47,228 bases of DNA from Clostridium guangxiense (GCF_021043395.1 NZ_JAJNKE010000026.1:12101-59328); one strand, 5' to 3'; positions 26,167 through 35,007 are shown, counted from the first letter of the stretch. Notes: generated by a model from the sequence alone, not told the origin. Numbers and translations: made by a program.

Positions 26167-28095
26167 ATGTTTGAATTAACAGTAAATAATATAAAAAAAT
26201 ATATGGAAGGCTCCCTTATTCTTAAAAATATAAGTTTTCAGGTTTATTCAGGAGAAAAAGTCGGTATAGTAGGTGCCAATGGAAGTGGCAAGAGTACAAT
26301 TCTTAAATTAATAGCTGGAGTATTGCCCTTCAATTATTGGCCTGGTTACCCAAAGGTTTCAAGTCCGGGCTATGATGAAGGGTGGGTTGTGATACCTAGA
26401 GAAGCTACTTGTGCTTATCTTGAGCAAATACCAGAGTATAAGAGCGGTTTAAAGGTCATTGATATTTTAAAATTGGCTTTTGAAGACATTTACCATATAG
26501 AAAGCGAAATGCATAAATTAGAAGAAAAAATGAAACTTTTAGAAGCTGATGCTTTAGAAAAGACTTTGAAGCAGTACAGTGATTTAGTTCAATTATATGA
26601 GGTTAAGGGAGGATATGCTGCGGAAGAGAAATTAAATAAGATTTGCACAGGACTAAAGCTTTCTGACAGTTTTTTAAACAAAAATTTTAGTTTATTAAGC
26701 GGCGGTGAAAAAACTACAGTTCTTCTAGGGAAGCTTTTAATTGATGATCCAGATATACTTTTACTTGATGAACCTACAAACCATTTGGATATGGATTCAA
26801 TTGAATGGCTTGAAGGGTATCTTAAAGGTTATAAAGGAATCGTAATTGTTGTATCCCATGATAGATACTTTTTAGATAACGTGGTATCAAAAATTGTAGA
26901 GGTAGAAGATAAAGAGTGCATGACCTACAAAGGTAATTATTCTGCGTATGTTTATCAAAAAGAAGAAAATTTAAGAATACAATATGAGAATTTTAGGGAG
27001 CAGCAAAAGAAGATTAATACCATGAAAGATACTGTAAAAAATCTTCGTGACTGGGCAATGAGAGCTGACAACAATAAATTCTTTAAAAGAGCTGCAAGCA
27101 TACAGATAAAGCTTGATAAAATGGAGAAAATAGCAAAGCCAACTTTTCAAAAAAAGAATATGAAATTAGATTTAAAGGCAGCAGAAAGGTCAGGTAATGA
27201 TACAATTAAGGTAATAGGGCTTTCCAAAAGCTTTGAAGATAAAGTTATTTTTAAAAATTCAGATTTGCTGGTGAAGTTTGGTGAGAGAGTAGCATTAATT
27301 GGTCCAAATGGCAGTGGAAAGACCACATTTTTAAAACTTCTTTTTGGTGAAGAAAGGCCAGATGCTGGCACGGTGGAACTTGGAGCTAGTGTAATGGTGG
27401 CGTATTTACCACAAAATATCACCTTTAAAAATGAGGAGCTTACGGTTCTTGAATGCTTTAGAGAAGATATTTCTATAGTGGATGGAAAAGCGAGAGAATA
27501 CCTGTCAAAGTTTATGTTTTTCGGAGGAAGTGTATTTAAAAAGGTTAGGCAGTTATCAGGAGGGGAAAAAATTAGGCTTAAACTTAGTAAATTACTATAT
27601 GAAGATATTAATTTATTGATATTAGATGAGCCTACTAACCACCTTGATATAGATTCCATAGAAACTTTTGAAGAAGCCTTGGAAGAATTTAATGGAACTA
27701 TATTCTTTATCTCACATGATAGATATTTTATAAACAAAATTGGTGAGAGAGTTATTGCTCTTGAGGATAAGGCTTTTAAAAGTTATGCTGGTAATTATGA
27801 TTATTATAAAAAACTAAAGGAAGACTTAAAGCTTCAGTCCCCTAAAAAAACTGTAGTAAAGCGTGAAAAAAATAAAGAGCAGAAGAATAATTACGAGAGA
27901 AAAAAGCATGAAGCAGAAACAGCCAAGGCTTTAAAAAGTGTTGAGAGTCTTGAAAATGATATAAAAGAGGTTGACTTGGCTATGACTGAGGATGGATTAA
28001 GTTATGATGAGCTAAACAAGCTTTACAATAAAAAATGTGCATTGAATAAAGAATTAGATTTAGCTATGAAGTTATGGCTCAGTTTAAGTAACTAA
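26167..28095 (+). CDS. ABC-F family ATPase, possible ribosome-protection type
   Basis: The ~642-residue protein has two ABC domains and no membrane segments. The first Walker A is GANGSGKST near 36-44, the first signature LSGGEK near 178, and the second Walker [10 protein letters not shown] near 379. The second signature LSGGEK lies near 463, with [20 protein letters not shown] Walker B motifs. A charged inter-domain linker (about 245-330) and a coiled C-terminal tail complete it. ABC-F proteins act on ribosomes, and some give resistance to lincosamide, streptogramin or pleuromutilin drugs. ATG 26167 with AAGGA is favoured over a longer frame that reads through the leader hairpin. Confidence 0.9.
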   Translation: MFELTVNNIKKYMEGSLILKNISFQVYSGEKVGIVGANGSGKSTILKLIAGVLPFNYWPGYPKVSSPGYDEGWVVIPREATCAYLEQIPEYKSGLKVIDILKLAFEDIYHIESEMHKLEEKMKLLEADALEKTLKQYSDLVQLYEVKGGYAAEEKLNKICTGLKLSDSFLNKNFSLLSGGEKTTVLLGKLLIDDPDILLLDEPTNHLDMDSIEWLEGYLKGYKGIVIVVSHDRYFLDNVVSKIVEVEDKECMTYKGNYSAYVYQKEENLRIQYENFREQQKKINTMKDTVKNLRDWAMRADNNKFFKRAASIQIKLDKMEKIAKPTFQKKNMKLDLKAAERSGNDTIKVIGLSKSFEDKVIFKNSDLLVKFGERVALIGPNGSGKTTFLKLLFGEERPDAGTVELGASVMVAYLPQNITFKNEELTVLECFREDISIVDGKAREYLSKFMFFGGSVFKKVRQLSGGEKIRLKLSKLLYEDINLLILDEPTNHLDIDSIETFEEALEEFNGTIFFISHDRYFINKIGERVIALEDKAFKSYAGNYDYYKKLKEDLKLQSPKKTVVKREKNKEQKNNYERKKHEAETAKALKSVESLENDIKEVDLAMTEDGLSYDELNKLYNKKCALNKELDLAMKLWLSLSN

Positions 28096-28150
28096 AAAGT
28101 TGATTTCTACTATGAGAATTGTTTTTTATAAAGGAAATTTTGAAAAACTC

Positions 28151-28181
28151 TTGACTTTGACGTCGTGTCGTCCATTATTCT
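28151..28181 (+). promoter_or_regulatory. MerR-type promoter, 19-bp spacer
   Basis: TTGACT and TATTCT are separated by exactly 19 bp containing the dyad GACGTCGTGTCGTC. Over-long spacers with a central dyad are the hallmark of MerR-activated promoters. It immediately precedes the MerR gene at 28205, implying autoregulation. Confidence 0.82.
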
Positions 28182-28204
28182 GATTAAAGAGAGGAGATGA
28201 GCGT

Positions 28205-29188
28205 ATGGAATTTATGACTATCAGCGAGGTGAGTAAAGGCTTTAAGGTTTCTACCAGGACGCTTCGATATTATGAAAAAATAGGATTGCTGCCAAGTAAG
28301 CACGAAGAAGATTACGCATATCGAGTTTATGATGAAAGTTCTGTAAAACGTCTGCAGTGCATTCTAATATTACGCAAGCTGCGGATTTCACTAAAGGAAA
28401 TTGCGTTGATTCTGGAAAATCCTGAACAGCTTCAGATTATTGAAATATTTCAAAAAAACATTGCCGAGCTTAATGGTGAGATAACTGCTCTCAATATTAT
28501 TCGTGATGTATTGGAGATTTTTGTATCACGCTTGAACGAAAGTATAGGAACAAAAATTAGACTCGATTTATTGGGAGATGCTGATATTATAAAATTTATT
28601 GAACCGCTTACCCCTTCTCGAATTAATTTTAAGGAGGAAGGATCGATGGAAAAATTAAATAAGGCAAATGAGGCATTAGGTAAGCTTAGGAAGGTTCGTA
28701 TTGTTTTGCTGCCTCCAATTACTGTTGCTTCGTATCATTTTGTTGGTGAAAATCCAGAAGAAACCGTTGGAGGTGTGGTAGATAAGTTTGCTTGCGAGAG
28801 CAAGCTCTATGAAAAAAAACCAGATGCAAGGATGTTTGGATTTAATCATCCAAATCCATCGCCGATTAAACCAAATTATGGATATGAGGAGTGGGTAACT
28901 ATTCCAGAAGATATGGAAGTGCCAGCACCGCTAGTAAAAAAGAGAGTTGAAGGCGGAATGTACGCGGCACATACCATTGCATTCCCTGATTTTCAAGAAT
29001 GGCAGCTTTTGAGCAAGTGGGCTGAAGAAAGTGACAAGTATGCACCAAATTACAGTGAGCAGGGAGAAGAGATTATGGATGGCTGCCTTGAAGAACACTT
29101 AAATTGGGTTTATTCTTCCTATATGGGTTGGCCTAAAAACGGAATAGATGGGTATATTGATTTGCTTTTGCCAATAAAGCTAAAATAA
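28205..29188 (+). CDS. MerR-family regulator with GyrI-like effector domain
   Basis: The 327-residue protein has an N-terminal MerR HTH (STRTLRYYEKIGLLPS), a coiled-coil dimerisation helix (about 80-125) and a C-terminal GyrI/BmrR-like effector-binding domain (about 160-327). The start is an ATG with AGGAG 8 nt upstream. No obvious effector gene lies downstream; it is followed by a repeat and a convergent dehydrogenase. The ABC-F gene upstream is a possible target. The ligand is unknown, likely a hydrophobic drug by family precedent. Confidence 0.88.
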   Translation: MEFMTISEVSKGFKVSTRTLRYYEKIGLLPSKHEEDYAYRVYDESSVKRLQCILILRKLRISLKEIALILENPEQLQIIEIFQKNIAELNGEITALNIIRDVLEIFVSRLNESIGTKIRLDLLGDADIIKFIEPLTPSRINFKEEGSMEKLNKANEALGKLRKVRIVLLPPITVASYHFVGENPEETVGGVVDKFACESKLYEKKPDARMFGFNHPNPSPIKPNYGYEEWVTIPEDMEVPAPLVKKRVEGGMYAAHTIAFPDFQEWQLLSKWAEESDKYAPNYSEQGEEIMDGCLEEHLNWVYSSYMGWPKNGIDGYIDLLLPIKLK

Positions 29189-29194
29189 CGTTAG

Positions 29195-29476
29195 ATAGAC
29201 GACTTGGAAGATTAAAAATGGCATTAACAAATTTATACTGACAAACTGGAAGTTGATTCAGAGTACAAAGTACAGTGAAGGTGGATTTACCTTTCGTTTC
29301 TCTCAGGTAAATCTTAGAACTTAATGGTGTCAGCTACGCTGAGCGCTATATTTTAAGCGCTTTGCATGCACTAAGTTTAAGATTTTTTGTAGCGACAGCG
29401 GAGAAAAATCATCCTTCACTGTACTCTGTCCTCTGTACTTTGTACTCTGAGTTAAATTTCAGTTTGTATGGATAAC
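29195..29476. repeat. Repeat family A, right-truncated copy (A3)
   Basis: It has the same orientation as A2. The left terminus ATAGACGACTTGGAAGATT and the full core are present, with the left inner arm shortened. The right outer terminus stops at about GGATAACC, so ~50 bp are missing. It lies between the convergent MerR and dehydrogenase genes. Confidence 0.86.
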
Positions 29477-29499
29477 CTTTTAATATAAGCTTTTAGTGT

Positions 29500-30612
29500 T
29501 TATTGCATACTTACTTTTCCTGCCTTGTCTGCGTCTTTTATTGCATTTATAAATTTTTCTTTCGTGGACATTCCAGGTGCGTATTCCCATTCAATAACAG
29601 AAGCAGCTTTTTCTGCAACTATAGGCAAATCTTTTTCTGTAAGACCGATTTCTTTCATAGTAGTAGGAAGCCCTACACTTTTATTGAAGGCAAGTATTTT
29701 ATCTCTTTCCTCTAGCTGATTATCGTAGGTTAAGAGACATAATACACCAAAAGCTACAATTTCACCATGCAGGTGCTTTTCACATTCTGGTATCAAGGAG
29801 GAGCCGTAATATACGCAGTGTGCAAGTGAACTGTTATAGTAATATCTATCCTTTGGATCTGGCTGATTTATATGTACTTCACAGTTTGAAACAATACCTG
29901 TAAGCATTATAATATCTAAGGCAACTTGTTCAAGTTCAAAAGAAGATGTTTTATTTTTACAATCCGCTAGAGCTTTTTTTCCAAGATCAATTAATGGAGA
30001 GGTACATGTTTTGGCAATGCCTAAGCCTAAGAGAGGTATATGGTATAAGTTCTTGTCTCTGCAAGCAAAGGAAACTTCATATTCTTTTGATAGTGCATCT
30101 CCAATGCCTGCCCAGAACATATCATAAGGTGATTCGGCTATAATTTTTGTGTTTATGAATATGTGGTATGGAGGTTGCTTTGGATAATAATATTCCTTAA
30201 ATGAGCCATCTTCATTGTAAATAACACAAAGTGCTGTACAACCGGCACAATTTGAAGCTAGCGTAGGAAAGGTAAAAATAGGTTTATCAAGCATATCAGC
30301 AACAGTTTTTACTGTGTCGCAGGCTCTTCCTCCTCCAACCCCGAAAAGCATATCTGCAGCTTGTACAAGTGGATCGTTTTTTAGTTTTTCTACATTTTCC
30401 ATATTAGAATTTCCGCCGTACCACAAGAAATCAAGAATTTTAATACTAGAACCTTGTATTCCATCGAGTATTGCAGCTTTTGCTTTTTTTATTGCAGTCT
30501 TTCCACCAATTACAACTGCTTTAGTTCCATATTTTCTTGTTATGTAGGGTATTTCCTTATAACAGTCAGCTCCTACACTATAGCTTGGTAAATAAACATT
30601 GTAACTTGACAT
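29500..30612 (-). CDS. Iron-containing alcohol/2-hydroxyacid dehydrogenase (GldA/HcxA-like)
   Basis: This 370-residue group III metal-dependent alcohol dehydrogenase has an N-terminal NAD(P)-binding domain with the GVGGGRACDT motif near residue 93. The C-terminal metal domain includes DALSKEYE and a HLHGEIVAFG motif with the conserved histidines. Its closest characterised relatives by pattern are glycerol dehydrogenase and E. coli HcxA (YbdH), which reduces 2-oxoacids. It is preceded by an amino-acid-sensing T-box, which suggests a role in amino-acid-related oxoacid metabolism rather than glycerol use. The ribosome binding site is AAGGGG. Confidence 0.85.
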   Translation of the reverse strand: MSSYNVYLPSYSVGADCYKEIPYITRKYGTKAVVIGGKTAIKKAKAAILDGIQGSSIKILDFLWYGGNSNMENVEKLKNDPLVQAADMLFGVGGGRACDTVKTVADMLDKPIFTFPTLASNCAGCTALCVIYNEDGSFKEYYYPKQPPYHIFINTKIIAESPYDMFWAGIGDALSKEYEVSFACRDKNLYHIPLLGLGIAKTCTSPLIDLGKKALADCKNKTSSFELEQVALDIIMLTGIVSNCEVHINQPDPKDRYYYNSSLAHCVYYGSSLIPECEKHLHGEIVAFGVLCLLTYDNQLEERDKILAFNKSVGLPTTMKEIGLTEKDLPIVAEKAASVIEWEYAPGMSTKEKFINAIKDADKAGKVSMQ

Positions 30613-30655
30613 TTTTAACAGCCCCTTTTTATTTTTTTGAAATCAATACTATAGA

Positions 30656-30752
30656 TATACAGTATCAACTACAAAAATCAATTTGCATCAAAATGCCTAG
30701 AAGATAGCATTTTGATACAAATTAATTTTCAAGTTTCAAGCGGTTTATCTTT
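30656..30752. repeat. Repeat family B copy (B1), in the T-box leader
   Basis: A near-perfect palindrome: TTTGCATCAAAATGCC and GGCATTTTGATACAAAT-like arms with outer arms ending in AAGATAAACC when inverted. It matches B3 at 32171-32270 in inverted orientation. It sits between the T-box terminator and the dehydrogenase start, so it would be in the read-through mRNA. Confidence 0.75.
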
Positions 30753-30795
30753 AAAGGCACGATAAAAATCCAGAGCTGCTTAAAATTAGCTGCAT

Positions 30796-31085
30796 AAAAA
30801 AAGAGCCATTCATCCTAATATTAGGACGAATGACTCGTGTTACCACCTAACTTCATATAGAAGTATTACAACTATATCTCATAACAACACGGATTTTTAT
30901 AAATCGATGCCGTTTCCCATTTATACGGTAGGAAATCCGTCAGAGTCTACTCAAAACAGTAATATGTGCTGTTTCTTTTGGTCTGCAGCTCCGAGACTAC
31001 TTCGTATATTACCTGATAAAGCGTTTCCACCATCCGCTTCTCTCTAAAATCAGTAAGAAATACCTACTCCTTCTCTTCATTGCCT
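30796..31085 (-). promoter_or_regulatory. T-box riboswitch, specifier probably GUA (valine)
   Basis: Read on the minus strand, the leader has the T-box elements in order. Stem I contains the AGTA half of loop E, the AGAGAG bulge and a GGTGGAAA apical loop. Next come loop E GAA followed by GTA (30998-31000), then CGGAGCTG. The T-box sequence AGGTGGTAACACG is at about 30836-30849. A terminator hairpin, AGTCATTCGTCC pairing with GGATGAATGGCT and then T7, is at 30796-30836. The bulge UGGU fits an A discriminator base. The class is near certain; the valine reading depends on my placement of the specifier after GAA. Confidence 0.88.
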
Positions 31086-31094
31086 TTATAGGAT

Positions 31095-31189
31095 GAAATC
31101 ACTGTGAAACTTTAAACTATTTATGTTTCAAAATACCAATCTTTAAGGAACTATGGTACATATATAGTTTGTAGTTGAACTGATTTCAC
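31095..31189. repeat. Repeat family B copy (B2), upstream of the T-box
   Basis: A ~95-bp imperfect palindrome with outer arms GAAATCA/TGATTTC. The inner segment TGAAACTTTAAAC matches B3, and the centre CAAAATACC...TATGGTACA is diverged. It lies just upstream of the T-box leader. Confidence 0.65.
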
Positions 31190-31321
31190 TATATTTAATT
31201 GATTTTAAGGTAAATTATAGAACATACTTTTTTGTATGTCAACAGAGAAAGGTACACTTTAATAAATTGCTGAAAAAAACAATGCTATGAATGATATTAC
31301 CAAGCCTTATATAGTTTATAC

Positions 31322-32137
31322 TTATTTTGTCACAGGAATTTGAATTTCTGTTATATATTCATCTACGCTATCCTTTGACCAGTCCCCTTCTAAATACAAT
31401 TCTCTATTAGGACCGGCAATTTTGTAATTATTGTCTTCAATCCACTTTTGAAGAGCGGCATAAGCAGCTGGTAAGCCTTCATAGCCACCCTTATGAACGG
31501 TACAAGCCATTTCATGTACAGCATCAAGTTCCTTAAATTTAATTCTGTCAGTATCAGGGGCAGTTCCAAGTACATGTTCAGCAATTTCAGCATCTACATC
31601 GCATTCTTTAAATCCTGGATCATAGTAAATAACTAAGCAAGGTGGAGCCATTTTTACATTGTTTTCTTTTAAATAATTACCAAGTTCTCTCCAAATGTTA
31701 TGCTGAGACTCATAGTTTGGTAAAATGCTTCTTATAGAAGCTACCTTTATAGGATCAATTTTTTTTATTACAACATCATATTTTAACATGTTTAAATCCT
31801 CCTCATTAATTTTATTAATTAAATTTTTAAGCTTTAAAAGTTTTTCTTTCTCGTTTTCTATATTTTGCTTTATTTCATTTTCTTTGATTGAGAGCATAGA
31901 TAAAACAGTATCCGTACAAAGTTTATTGTCTAATATATTTGCAATTTCTTTTAATGAAAGCCCTAAATCCTTTAATGCAAGTATTCTATTTAGTCTTGGA
32001 AGTTGACTTGCAGAATAATATCTGTAGCCACTCTCATCATCAATCTTATATGGTTTTAAAATCCCTAAATCGTCATAATATCGCAGCGCTTTAACCGATA
32101 TTTTATTTAGCTTTGAAAAGTCACCTATTTTAAACAT
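31322..32137 (-). CDS. MerR-family regulator, BmrR-like
   Basis: The 271-residue protein has an N-terminal MerR HTH (SVKALRYYDDLGILKP), a coiled-coil linker (about 80-115) and a C-terminal GyrI-like effector domain ending EYITEIQIPVTK. The start ATG has GGAGAG upstream. Its own promoter with a 19-bp spacer lies at 32279-32309, so it is probably autoregulated and ligand-activated. No transporter adjoins it on the same strand; the divergent neighbour is a broken MerR gene. Confidence 0.9.
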   Translation of the reverse strand: MFKIGDFSKLNKISVKALRYYDDLGILKPYKIDDESGYRYYSASQLPRLNRILALKDLGLSLKEIANILDNKLCTDTVLSMLSIKENEIKQNIENEKEKLLKLKNLINKINEEDLNMLKYDVVIKKIDPIKVASIRSILPNYESQHNIWRELGNYLKENNVKMAPPCLVIYYDPGFKECDVDAEIAEHVLGTAPDTDRIKFKELDAVHEMACTVHKGGYEGLPAAYAALQKWIEDNNYKIAGPNRELYLEGDWSKDSVDEYITEIQIPVTK

Positions 32138-32170
32138 TTAAATCTCTCCTATGTGCACATATTTGGATTA

Positions 32171-32270
32171 AGATAAACCATCTGAAACTTTAAATTTATT
32201 TGTACCAAAATGCCATGTTTTTAGGCATTATGGTGCACATGAATTTAGATAGTTAAAGTGGTTTATTTGT
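32171..32270. repeat. Repeat family B copy (B3), in the MerR leader
   Basis: A ~100-bp palindrome with outer arms AGATAAACCA / TGGTTTAT and inner TGTACCAAAATGCC / GGCATTATGGTGCA. It lies in the 5' leader of the MerR gene, starting almost exactly at the expected transcription start. Confidence 0.78.
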
Positions 32271-32278
32271 ACAATATT

Positions 32279-32309
32279 AGAATAAACCCTCCTGCTATAG
32301 GAGAGTCAA
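32279..32309 (-). promoter_or_regulatory. MerR-type promoter, 19-bp spacer, for the gene at 31322
   Basis: On the minus strand TTGACT and TATTCT flank a 19-bp spacer with the dyad CTCCTATAGCAGGAG. This fits activation by a MerR protein that distorts the promoter DNA. Confidence 0.82.
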
Positions 32310-32380
32310 CTACTTTTGTTGAAATTTTATTTTTTAAAGAAGATGATAAAATATTCTTTTCTCGTTAGGTTCCTTATTAC

Positions 32381-32411
32381 TTGACTTCGTCCAAAGACAC
32401 AGGTTTATACT
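32381..32411 (+). promoter_or_regulatory. MerR-type promoter, 19-bp spacer, for the broken MerR gene
   Basis: TTGACT and TATACT are separated by 19 bp (TCGTCCAAAGACACAGGTT). It drives the disrupted MerR reading frame that starts at 32439. Confidence 0.72.
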
Positions 32412-32438
32412 TATTTTGTAAGAAAGGAAGTGATCGGG

Positions 32439-32855
32439 ATGTATACAAGCGGTAAGTTTTGTATTATTGGACATATAACGAGAAGGGCACTGCGTATATA
32501 TGAAGATATGGAGCTTTTACTTCCAGAATGGATTAATCCAGAAAACGAATATAAATATTATGATTCTAAGTAGGTTGAAAAAACAATAAAGATTAATGAA
32601 TATAAAGAAGCAACCATTAAAACTGAAAATGTTGGTGAAGTAGTAGGAAAAGTATATGAAATGTGCAGCAAAGGAAAATTATGAGGATTTACTTTTGCAT
32701 ATAAAAAAGGAAGATATTTAAAGACAGTTCATAAAGGCCGCTTTTCAAAGGTTGGTCTTGCTCATGCAGCACTTCTTGATTATGCAGATAAAAACAATAT
32801 TAAACTTAGAAAAACTGCATATGTTTATTTTTGTGAAAAATTTGATATAATATAA
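32439..32855 (+). pseudogene. Broken MerR-family regulator gene
   Basis: One continuous frame reads as a shortened MerR protein: an HTH-like start (GHITRRALRIYEDMELLLPE, then NEYKYYDSK), a TAG at 32571, and a GyrI-like stretch (EKTIKINEYKEATIKTENVG). A TGA lies at 32682, and the domain end is LRKTAYVYFCEKFDII. Two in-frame stops and loss of the linker between HTH and effector domain make it non-functional. The promoter at 32381 is intact. Confidence 0.75.
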
Positions 32856-32956
32856 ATAGGAAATTGAGAAAATAAAAATAGGGTGTTGGTAGCACCCTAT
32901 AGTATAAATTTTAGTTGCTTAGGCAACTGGCATCACTAGAATTTATTAAAAAATAG

Positions 32957-32985
32957 TTGACAAAATAAACAGAATGGTCTAATAT
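32957..32985 (+). promoter_or_regulatory. TetR gene promoter with operator-like element
   Basis: TTGACA and TAATAT are spaced by 17 bp. The spacer carries AAACAGAATGGTCTA, which matches AAACAGACTGGTCTA in the thiolase promoter. Confidence 0.75.
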
Positions 32986-33020
32986 TAAATTAAGCAAATT
33001 AAATGTAAGGAGATTATAAA

Positions 33021-33605
33021 ATGGCAAAGACAACAAAAGGCGAACAATCAAGAATAAAACTTATAGAGTGTGCTGCAAAATTATTTTTACAAAAGGGGTA
33101 TAATGCCACAGGTATTAATGATATTTTAGCAAGTACGGATTTGCCAAAAGGATCGTTTTATTTTCACTTTGCAAGTAAAAAAGATTTAGCTATTAGTGTA
33201 GCAGAGTACTTCGAAAAAAAATTTTTAGGGTGGGCAGTAAAAACTTCAAAAGATAAAAGCTGGAATGAATTCATAACAGATTTAATTGGAGAAATGATTA
33301 AAGGAGCAGAAAATGGGAAACATTACGGTTGTCCTTTTGCTGTATTAGGATTAGAAATAGCTTTTTCTGATGAGGATCTTTCAGAATGTTATTATAACTC
33401 TATGAAAAAGTTAATAGATATATTTGCTTCAATTTTTGAATATTCTGGAGTACCTAAGGAGGAAAAATATGCATTAGCAAATCGTGCTTTTGCAATATAT
33501 GAAGGCTATTTAGTGTATTATAGGCTTGGTAAAGATGTAGATATTTTAAGAACTATGTTAAAGGATCTTATAAAAGTATATGATGATTTTAATATGGTAA
33601 AATAG
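33021..33605 (+). CDS. TetR/AcrR-family transcriptional regulator
   Basis: The 194-residue repressor has an N-terminal TetR HTH (IECAAKLFLQKGYNATGIND, then PKGSFYFHFASKKDLA) and an all-helical C-terminal ligand domain. Its promoter and that of the thiolase gene 150 bp downstream share the same spacer element, so it most likely represses both. Related TetR proteins respond to small hydrophobic compounds or acyl-CoA-type ligands; the ligand here is unknown. The ribosome binding site is AAGGAG. Confidence 0.92.
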   Translation: MAKTTKGEQSRIKLIECAAKLFLQKGYNATGINDILASTDLPKGSFYFHFASKKDLAISVAEYFEKKFLGWAVKTSKDKSWNEFITDLIGEMIKGAENGKHYGCPFAVLGLEIAFSDEDLSECYYNSMKKLIDIFASIFEYSGVPKEEKYALANRAFAIYEGYLVYYRLGKDVDILRTMLKDLIKVYDDFNMVK

Positions 33606-33687
33606 TAAAGTACAAATAAAAAAATCCATTAAAAGTGGAAAAATAATTATACTGAAAAGTTAAACAACAAATTTAAGAGATAAATTT

Positions 33688-33716
33688 TAGACAAATCAAA
33701 CAGACTGGTCTATTCT
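33688..33716 (+). promoter_or_regulatory. Thiolase promoter with TetR operator-like element
   Basis: TAGACA and TATTCT are spaced by 17 bp containing AAACAGACTGGTCTA, a partial palindrome (AGAC/GGTCT) also present in the tetR promoter at 32967-32981. Confidence 0.72.
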
Positions 33717-33753
33717 AAAAATAAAAATTTATAATTTCAGGAGGAATAGAAAT

Positions 33754-34932
33754 ATGAGAGATGTAGTAATAGTAAGTGGAGTAAGAACTGCAATAGGAGC
33801 CTATGGAAAAACTTTAAAGGATGTACCCGCAGCAGAATTAGGAGCTATAGTAATAAAGGAAGCTGTCAGAAGGGCAAATATAAATCCGAAAGAAATTAGT
33901 GAAGTTATTTTTGGAAATGTACTTCAAGCAGGTTTAGGACAAAATCCAGCGAGGCAAGCAGCTGTAAAAGCTGGATTACCTGTAGAAATACCTGCCTTTA
34001 CAATTAATAAGGTTTGTGGTTCAGGATTAAGAGCCGTAAGTCTAGCAGCTCAAATAATAAAGGCTGGGGATGCAGACACCATTGTTGTAGGTGGTATGGA
34101 AAATATGTCTAGTGCGCCATTTTTGGTAAGTAATGCAAGATGGGGACAGAGAATGGGTAACGGCGAGCTGGTTGATGAAATGATAAAAGATGGTTTATGG
34201 GATGCCTTTAATGATTATCATATGGGAATGACTGCAGAAAATGTTGCAGAAAAATGGAAGGTAACAAGAGAGGAGCAAGATGAATTTTCACTTTTATCAC
34301 AGCAAAAGGCTGAAAGAGCCATTAAAAATGGAGAATTTAAAGCTGAAATTGTTCCTGTAGTAGTAAAAACAAAAAAAGGTGAAATAGTATTTGAACAAGA
34401 TGAGTTCCCTAGGTTTGGAAATACCATAGAAGCACTAAGAAAACTTAAGCCTATTTTTAAAGAAAATGGAACAGTTACAGCTGGAAACGCATCTGGGTTA
34501 AATGATGGAGCAGCAGCTTTGGTGATAATGAGTGCAGACAAAGCTAAAGCTCTAGGAATAAAACCACTTGCAAAAATAAGCTCTTATGGATCAGCTGGAC
34601 TAGATCCTGCAATAATGGGATATGGCGCATTTTACGCAACTAAAGCTGCTTTAGATAAAATTAATTTAAAACCTGAGGATTTAGATTTAATTGAAGCTAA
34701 TGAAGCGTATGCTTCTCAAAGCATAGCAATAGCTAGAGATTTAAATTTAGATATGAATAAAGTAAATGTAAATGGAGGCGCTATAGCACTTGGACATCCG
34801 ATAGGTGCATCTGGTGCGCGTATTCTTGTAACCTTGCTATATGCTATGAAAAAAAGAGATGCAAAAAAAGGACTAGCTACATTATGTATTGGTGGAGGTC
34901 AAGGAACAGCGCTAGTAGTTGAAAGAGAATGA
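33754..34932 (+). CDS. thlA: Acetyl-CoA acetyltransferase (thiolase)
   Basis: The 392-residue thiolase has all catalytic residues: nucleophile C88 in NKVCGSG, H348 in GHPIGASG and C378 in CIGGGQG. It condenses two acetyl-CoA to acetoacetyl-CoA in the cytoplasm, the entry to butyrate/butanol formation in clostridia, or acts in reverse on short 3-oxoacyl-CoA. The ribosome binding site is AGGAGG. The gene stands alone with a TetR regulator rather than in a crt-bcd cluster, so it may be an inducible second copy. The symbol reflects similarity to clostridial ThlA, not proof of the main fermentation role. Confidence 0.93.
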   Translation: MRDVVIVSGVRTAIGAYGKTLKDVPAAELGAIVIKEAVRRANINPKEISEVIFGNVLQAGLGQNPARQAAVKAGLPVEIPAFTINKVCGSGLRAVSLAAQIIKAGDADTIVVGGMENMSSAPFLVSNARWGQRMGNGELVDEMIKDGLWDAFNDYHMGMTAENVAEKWKVTREEQDEFSLLSQQKAERAIKNGEFKAEIVPVVVKTKKGEIVFEQDEFPRFGNTIEALRKLKPIFKENGTVTAGNASGLNDGAAALVIMSADKAKALGIKPLAKISSYGSAGLDPAIMGYGAFYATKAALDKINLKPEDLDLIEANEAYASQSIAIARDLNLDMNKVNVNGGAIALGHPIGASGARILVTLLYAMKKRDAKKGLATLCIGGGQGTALVVERE

Positions 34933-35007
34933 AGAATGTTGTAACAATAGTTAATTATGAGATTGAAATTAATCTAATGGGTTTAATTCCTTAAGGAGGA
35001 CTTCATT

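Noticed and set aside
27147-27737. A 196-codon open frame antisense to the ABC-F gene
   Set aside because: It lies opposite conserved ABC motifs and has serine/leucine-rich nonsense composition; it is a complement artefact.
17671-29476. Family A repeats considered as CRISPR or as an insertion sequence
   Set aside because: There is no regular short repeat-spacer pattern, and no open frame in the elements encodes a transposase.
29503-30547. Several small plus-strand frames opposite the dehydrogenase
   Set aside because: All are opposite a well-conserved minus-strand enzyme and show no domain content.
32877-32940. Small hairpins (AGGGTG/CACCCT and AGTTGC/GCAACT) before the TetR gene as terminators
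   Set aside because: They lack a clear U-run; they may end the MerR pseudogene transcript but cannot be supported.
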